Source: JALOLV01 sp046295175 (lineage in GTDB: Bacteria > Bacteroidota > Bacteroidia > Cytophagales > Spirosomataceae). From it: a stretch of DNA of 64,000 nucleotides. The stretch covers positions 620,001 to 684,000 of the forward strand of contig JBKBNY010000001.1 of NCBI GenBank assembly GCA_046295175.1, written 5' to 3'. Under the pieces are notes generated by a model, which saw only the letters and a program-made list of their open reading frames with translations, did no database searches and was not told where the DNA came from. A program made the translations under genes and the position numbers. This document shows, piece after piece, positions 61,649 through 64,000 of this stretch (its first letter is position 1; each line of letters begins with the position of its first letter).

Positions 61649-61828
61649 TTATGATTCGATTCGGTACTTTCGGCGAATCGGGTTGATTAAGAATTTCTTT
61701 TGAGCCGTAAAACTCTCAGGATGAAGCTGTTCAAAGAGGTTTTTCCATTCGGCAAAACGCTCGGCCTCAGCCTTTTGAAATTTAGCTTCGTCTATTTTTT
61801 TGGAGATTAAATATTCTGAAAAAGTCAT
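61649..61828 (-). CDS. Small conserved hypothetical protein
   Basis: 59 residues from ATG 61828 (MTFSEYLISKKIDEAKF); the frame allows 7 more residues upstream (61849). Charged, helical, no signal peptide. The ending AQKKFLINPIRRKYRIE is reminiscent of a small protein widespread in Bacteroidota, but I cannot name a domain. A TATTTTTG box (about 61840-61847, minus strand) lies just upstream of the chosen start. Confidence 0.65.
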   Translation of the reverse strand: MTFSEYLISKKIDEAKFQKAEAERFAEWKNLFEQLHPESFTAQKKFLINPIRRKYRIES

Positions 61829-61903
61829 ATTTTTATATTCGATTTCCAAAAATATTGAATTATTTAGTAATTCTTTTCAGATTTTAGAGCCAATCTCAAT
61901 TAA

Positions 61904-62944
61904 ATGCTCAGACTCAGCCTTTACATAGCAGCCATTTTACTGGCATTTTTCGGTTATAGCACTTTCTTTGATGGAAAAGAAGTGATGTACGACGGACCGA
62001 AAATCAAAGGAGTGTGCTTTGTTGCCCCGCACGACACCATGCAACACACCGAATACGACCCCATCAAACAAATCAATGCGGAGTGGGTGGCCATCACGCC
62101 CTACGGATTTTGTAGGCAAAACGAACCCAAGTTTCATTATCCGAAAACCAACCAAACCGAGCCAAATCGCTGGCAATGGTGGGGCGAAAAACCCGATGGA
62201 GCTGCCGAATGTATCAGAATGGCACACCAAAAAGGCTTGAAGGTGATGCTCAAACCTCACGTATGGGTGCGAGACATGTACACTGGCGATTTAGACTACG
62301 GAAGCGATGAAAATTGGGCAAAATTTGAAAAAGATTACCGTGAATACGTGTTGGATTTTGCCCGCGTGGCCGACTCGACAAATGCCGAAATCTACTGCAT
62401 TGCTACCGAGTTTCATACTTTTGTGGCGAAACGTCCGCAGTTTTGGAAACAACTCATCAAAGAGGTTAAACAGATTTATAAAGGAAAACTTACCTACGCC
62501 GAAAACTGGGATAAATACCAAGATGCTCATTTTTGGGATGAAATGGATTTTGTAGGTATAGATGCTTACTTTCCGTTATCAGAAAAGCAATCGCCGACTT
62601 TAGACGAAATCAAGAAGGGATGGAAAAACCACCTCAAAGACATCGAAAAGTATAGCCGAAAAGCTCAAAAACCTGTACTTTTTACCGAAATTGGCTACCA
62701 AAGCACCGATTTTACGACCCACAAACCGTGGGAGTCGTACTCGAAACATCCCGATAATGAAAAACTCCAAGTAGATGCCTATCAAGCATTTTTTGATATG
62801 GTTTGGCAGCAAAAATGGTTTGCGGGGGCATTTGTCTGGAAATGGTTTCCGTTTATGGATAAAGACGATATTGCCCGTGATAAATATTCGCCCCAAAACA
62901 AACCCGCACAAGGTGTTTTGAGAGATAATTTTGGGAAGAAGTGA
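61904..62944 (+). CDS. GH113-like glycoside hydrolase
   Basis: 346 residues. One N-terminal hydrophobic segment (about 4-20) acts as anchor or signal. A TIM-barrel follows with INAEWVAITPYGF, GLKVMLKPHVWVR, the putative acid/base E169 (IYCIATEFHTF) and nucleophile E262 (PVLFTEIGYQS); this spacing fits GH113 (known members are beta-mannanases). FVWKWFPF near the end is also typical. Substrate not provable from sequence; a beta-mannoside is the best guess. Single gene. Confidence 0.82.
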   Translation: MLRLSLYIAAILLAFFGYSTFFDGKEVMYDGPKIKGVCFVAPHDTMQHTEYDPIKQINAEWVAITPYGFCRQNEPKFHYPKTNQTEPNRWQWWGEKPDGAAECIRMAHQKGLKVMLKPHVWVRDMYTGDLDYGSDENWAKFEKDYREYVLDFARVADSTNAEIYCIATEFHTFVAKRPQFWKQLIKEVKQIYKGKLTYAENWDKYQDAHFWDEMDFVGIDAYFPLSEKQSPTLDEIKKGWKNHLKDIEKYSRKAQKPVLFTEIGYQSTDFTTHKPWESYSKHPDNEKLQVDAYQAFFDMVWQQKWFAGAFVWKWFPFMDKDDIARDKYSPQNKPAQGVLRDNFGKK

Positions 62945-62953
62945 AGTAGAAGT

Positions 62954-63100
62954 CGGATTACAAATCCTGTGCAGTATGATTCGGGATTGCAAATCCCGAA
63001 TAGCGGAGGGCTGAAATACTATGATTCTTACTTGATTTCGGCTTGGAAGCCTAATCATTTAGGTTCGAGATTGTTGGAATCTCGAACCAGCGGGGATAGA
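62954..63100. repeat. Cluster of small palindromic repeats
   Basis: Three hairpins: GGATT-ACA-AATCC (62955-62967 approximately), TTCGGGATT/AATCCCGAA (62980-62988 and 62992-63000) and GGTTCGAGATT/AATCTCGAACC (63062-63072 and 63078-63088). The last two are each followed by AGCGGrG, so they look like two copies of one unit. The third lies inside the small reading frame at 63055-63204. Confidence 0.6.
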
Positions 63101-63204
63101 ATAACATCACGTATGATAGGTGTTACAGACATTCCTATCATCCAACCAATAGAAATACCACACATGACGAGTGCAACAATATTCTTCTTAGTTTTCATCT
63201 TCAT
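63055..63204 (-). CDS. Short membrane protein with a repeat-derived C-terminus
   Basis: 49 residues starting at ATG 63204: basic N-terminus MKMKTKK, one membrane segment (NIVALVMCGISIGWMIGMSV), then TPIIRDVI. The motif of a glycine-tryptophan helix followed by SV-T/S-P recalls small Bacteroidota membrane proteins that continue into a second helix; I am not certain of the family. Here the last 14 residues (LSPLVRDSNNLEPK) are encoded by the palindrome at 63062-63088 and its flank, so the second half appears to have been replaced. It may be a remnant. Preceded by the tail-fibre-like gene with a 51-base gap. Confidence 0.5.
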   Translation of the reverse strand: MKMKTKKNIVALVMCGISIGWMIGMSVTPIIRDVILSPLVRDSNNLEPK

Positions 63205-63255
63205 TTTTTATTTAATGGTTTCTCTATCTATTTCAAATCCACTTTCCTCAGATTT

Positions 63256-64000
63256 CTAAAGAGCATAAGCAATCAATCTCCAGCCATCAAGGTATATGAA
63301 AATTGCTCCTCCTCGTCCTGAAATAGTTACATCACTTCCTGTATTCGTAAGGATTCTATCATTTTGAATGGAAGAGTCATTGTGTTTTAAGACAATCGAA
63401 CCAACAGAGCCATTTGAAACAAACAACAATGTTCCAGAAACCCTACCAGTTGATGGTCGAGAGAATCCTTTAATAGTAGTAACAATATTTGTAGAAGGTT
63501 CTATTATCACAAAAGATTGATTAGCCCTATCAAGTGGGTCATAAGTTGCACTTACAGTAGGTTGCAATGTTAGGTTACGGAGTGATAAATCTCTGTGAAT
63601 ATTAGCTGCCCCCAAAATATCTAACTCTACTTTTGGCATAGCAGTATTTATCCCTACAAACCCTACGCTATCAATAGTTACTCTGGGAATGCTTTTTGTG
63701 CCAAATTGCATTTTCTGACTCGAATGAAGATAATGTATAATGCCATCTTCGGCTTTGTCGGGACTACCAAAAAGAAGTCCTCCTGCTGAGGTATTGGGGG
63801 TCAGAATACTTAAATATCCATCTGTATTATTTTCAAATGTAGATATTGAAGCAGAATTAGGCCAAAAATTTCCTGCACTCCCTTTCATTACATGAAGTTT
63901 TGATTTTGCCACTGTAGTACCAATGCCCACATCACCATCGCCTTCAACATAAATTCTATCTAAATTATTGGTTTTAACCTTAAATCCTCGTGCATCAGTT
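63256..64000 (-). CDS. Tail-fibre-like / shufflon-type repeat protein (5'-truncated by window)
   Basis: At least 248 residues; the frame stays open to the right edge, so the start is outside. Contains the pattern GDVGIGTTVAKSKLHV and later VGINTAMPKVELDILGAANIHRD, the VGIGTt.P..kL.v repeat of phage tail-fibre-like and Bacteroidota surface proteins. The C-terminal part is beta-rich (TGSDVTISGRGGAIFIYLDGWRLIAYAL). No chaperone-type S74 peptidase motif is seen in this portion. Probably a surface or secreted protein; function unknown. Confidence 0.7.
   Translation of the reverse strand, partial: TDARGFKVKTNNLDRIYVEGDGDVGIGTTVAKSKLHVMKGSAGNFWPNSASISTFENNTDGYLSILTPNTSAGGLLFGSPDKAEDGIIHYLHSSQKMQFGTKSIPRVTIDSVGFVGINTAMPKVELDILGAANIHRDLSLRNLTLQPTVSATYDPLDRANQSFVIIEPSTNIVTTIKGFSRPSTGRVSGTLLFVSNGSVGSIVLKHNDSSIQNDRILTNTGSDVTISGRGGAIFIYLDGWRLIAYAL

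Noticed and set aside
62969..63259. A 96-codon plus-strand frame after the GH113-like gene
   Set aside because: It starts within palindromic repeats and runs antisense to the small membrane frame at 63055-63204, which has the better protein features.

Overview
The window is chromosomal DNA from a member of the Bacteroidota, most likely Cytophagales (Spirosomaceae/Leadbetterellaceae-like; the genus cannot be fixed from the sequence alone). The evidence is three type IX secretion genes (sprA, porU, porV), a protein with a type A sorting domain, an outer-membrane beta-barrel TonB-type receptor, DUF5606, fasciclin and DUF547 lipoproteins, and promoters of the TTTG / TAnnTTTG type. No rRNA, tRNA, CRISPR array, insertion sequence or prophage was found. 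Most genes are housekeeping or envelope functions. Intergenic gaps are short and many hold small palindromic repeats.

Layout. 1-5216: 3' part of sprA. 5257-7640: a membrane-anchored carboxypeptidase-regulatory-like protein, a GlsB/YeaQ-type membrane protein and an AlbA_2 DNA-binding protein. 7648-19900 (minus strand): nuoL-nuoM-nuoN, a DUF1501 protein, a SprT-like protein, porU and porV, forming one long co-directional block. 20307-26691 (plus): methylglyoxal synthase, a sodium/solute symporter, an aldose-1-epimerase lipoprotein, a Gfo/Idh/MocA oxidoreductase and proA. 26743-31825 (minus): valS, a Uma2 nuclease-like protein, a VIT1/CCC1 transporter and a DUF547 lipoprotein. 31947-32999: a VF530 DNA-binding protein and an atypical SDR. 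33010-35055: glmM followed at once by a RelE-like toxin and HTH antitoxin. 35388-46624: a large Asp-box (BNR) protein, a small membrane protein with a striking double operator, an EamA transporter, a second Gfo/Idh/MocA protein, a PIN toxin-antitoxin pair, an AONS/KBL-like aminotransferase, a LytTR regulator with most of its receiver missing, a two-domain fasciclin lipoprotein, a PfkB kinase and a DUF5606 protein. 46750-49320: a secreted putative metalloprotease.

49777-58933 is the most system-like region. Lon is followed by a partial ebo cluster: a UbiA-like prenyltransferase (eboC), a dehydroquinate-synthase-like protein (eboD), EboE and an alkaline-phosphatase-superfamily enzyme. These run tightly into a secreted NTF2-like protein, a HipA-like kinase, DUF3037 and DUF3820. 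eboA and eboB are not seen, and three of the cluster's gene junctions are occupied by palindromic repeats. 58979-64000: a beta-barrel receptor, a small conserved protein, a GH113-like glycosidase, a short membrane protein whose C-terminus reads into a repeat, and the 3' end of a tail-fibre-like protein.

The T9SS genes would work together: SprA as the outer-membrane conduit, PorV as shuttle and PorU as sortase, exporting proteins such as the one at 46750-49320. The sugar genes (symporter, mutarotase, methylglyoxal synthase, PfkB kinase) fit carbohydrate uptake and glycolytic overflow. Start codons were often moved inward from the longest open frame to an ATG that fits the family; these choices are noted per gene.
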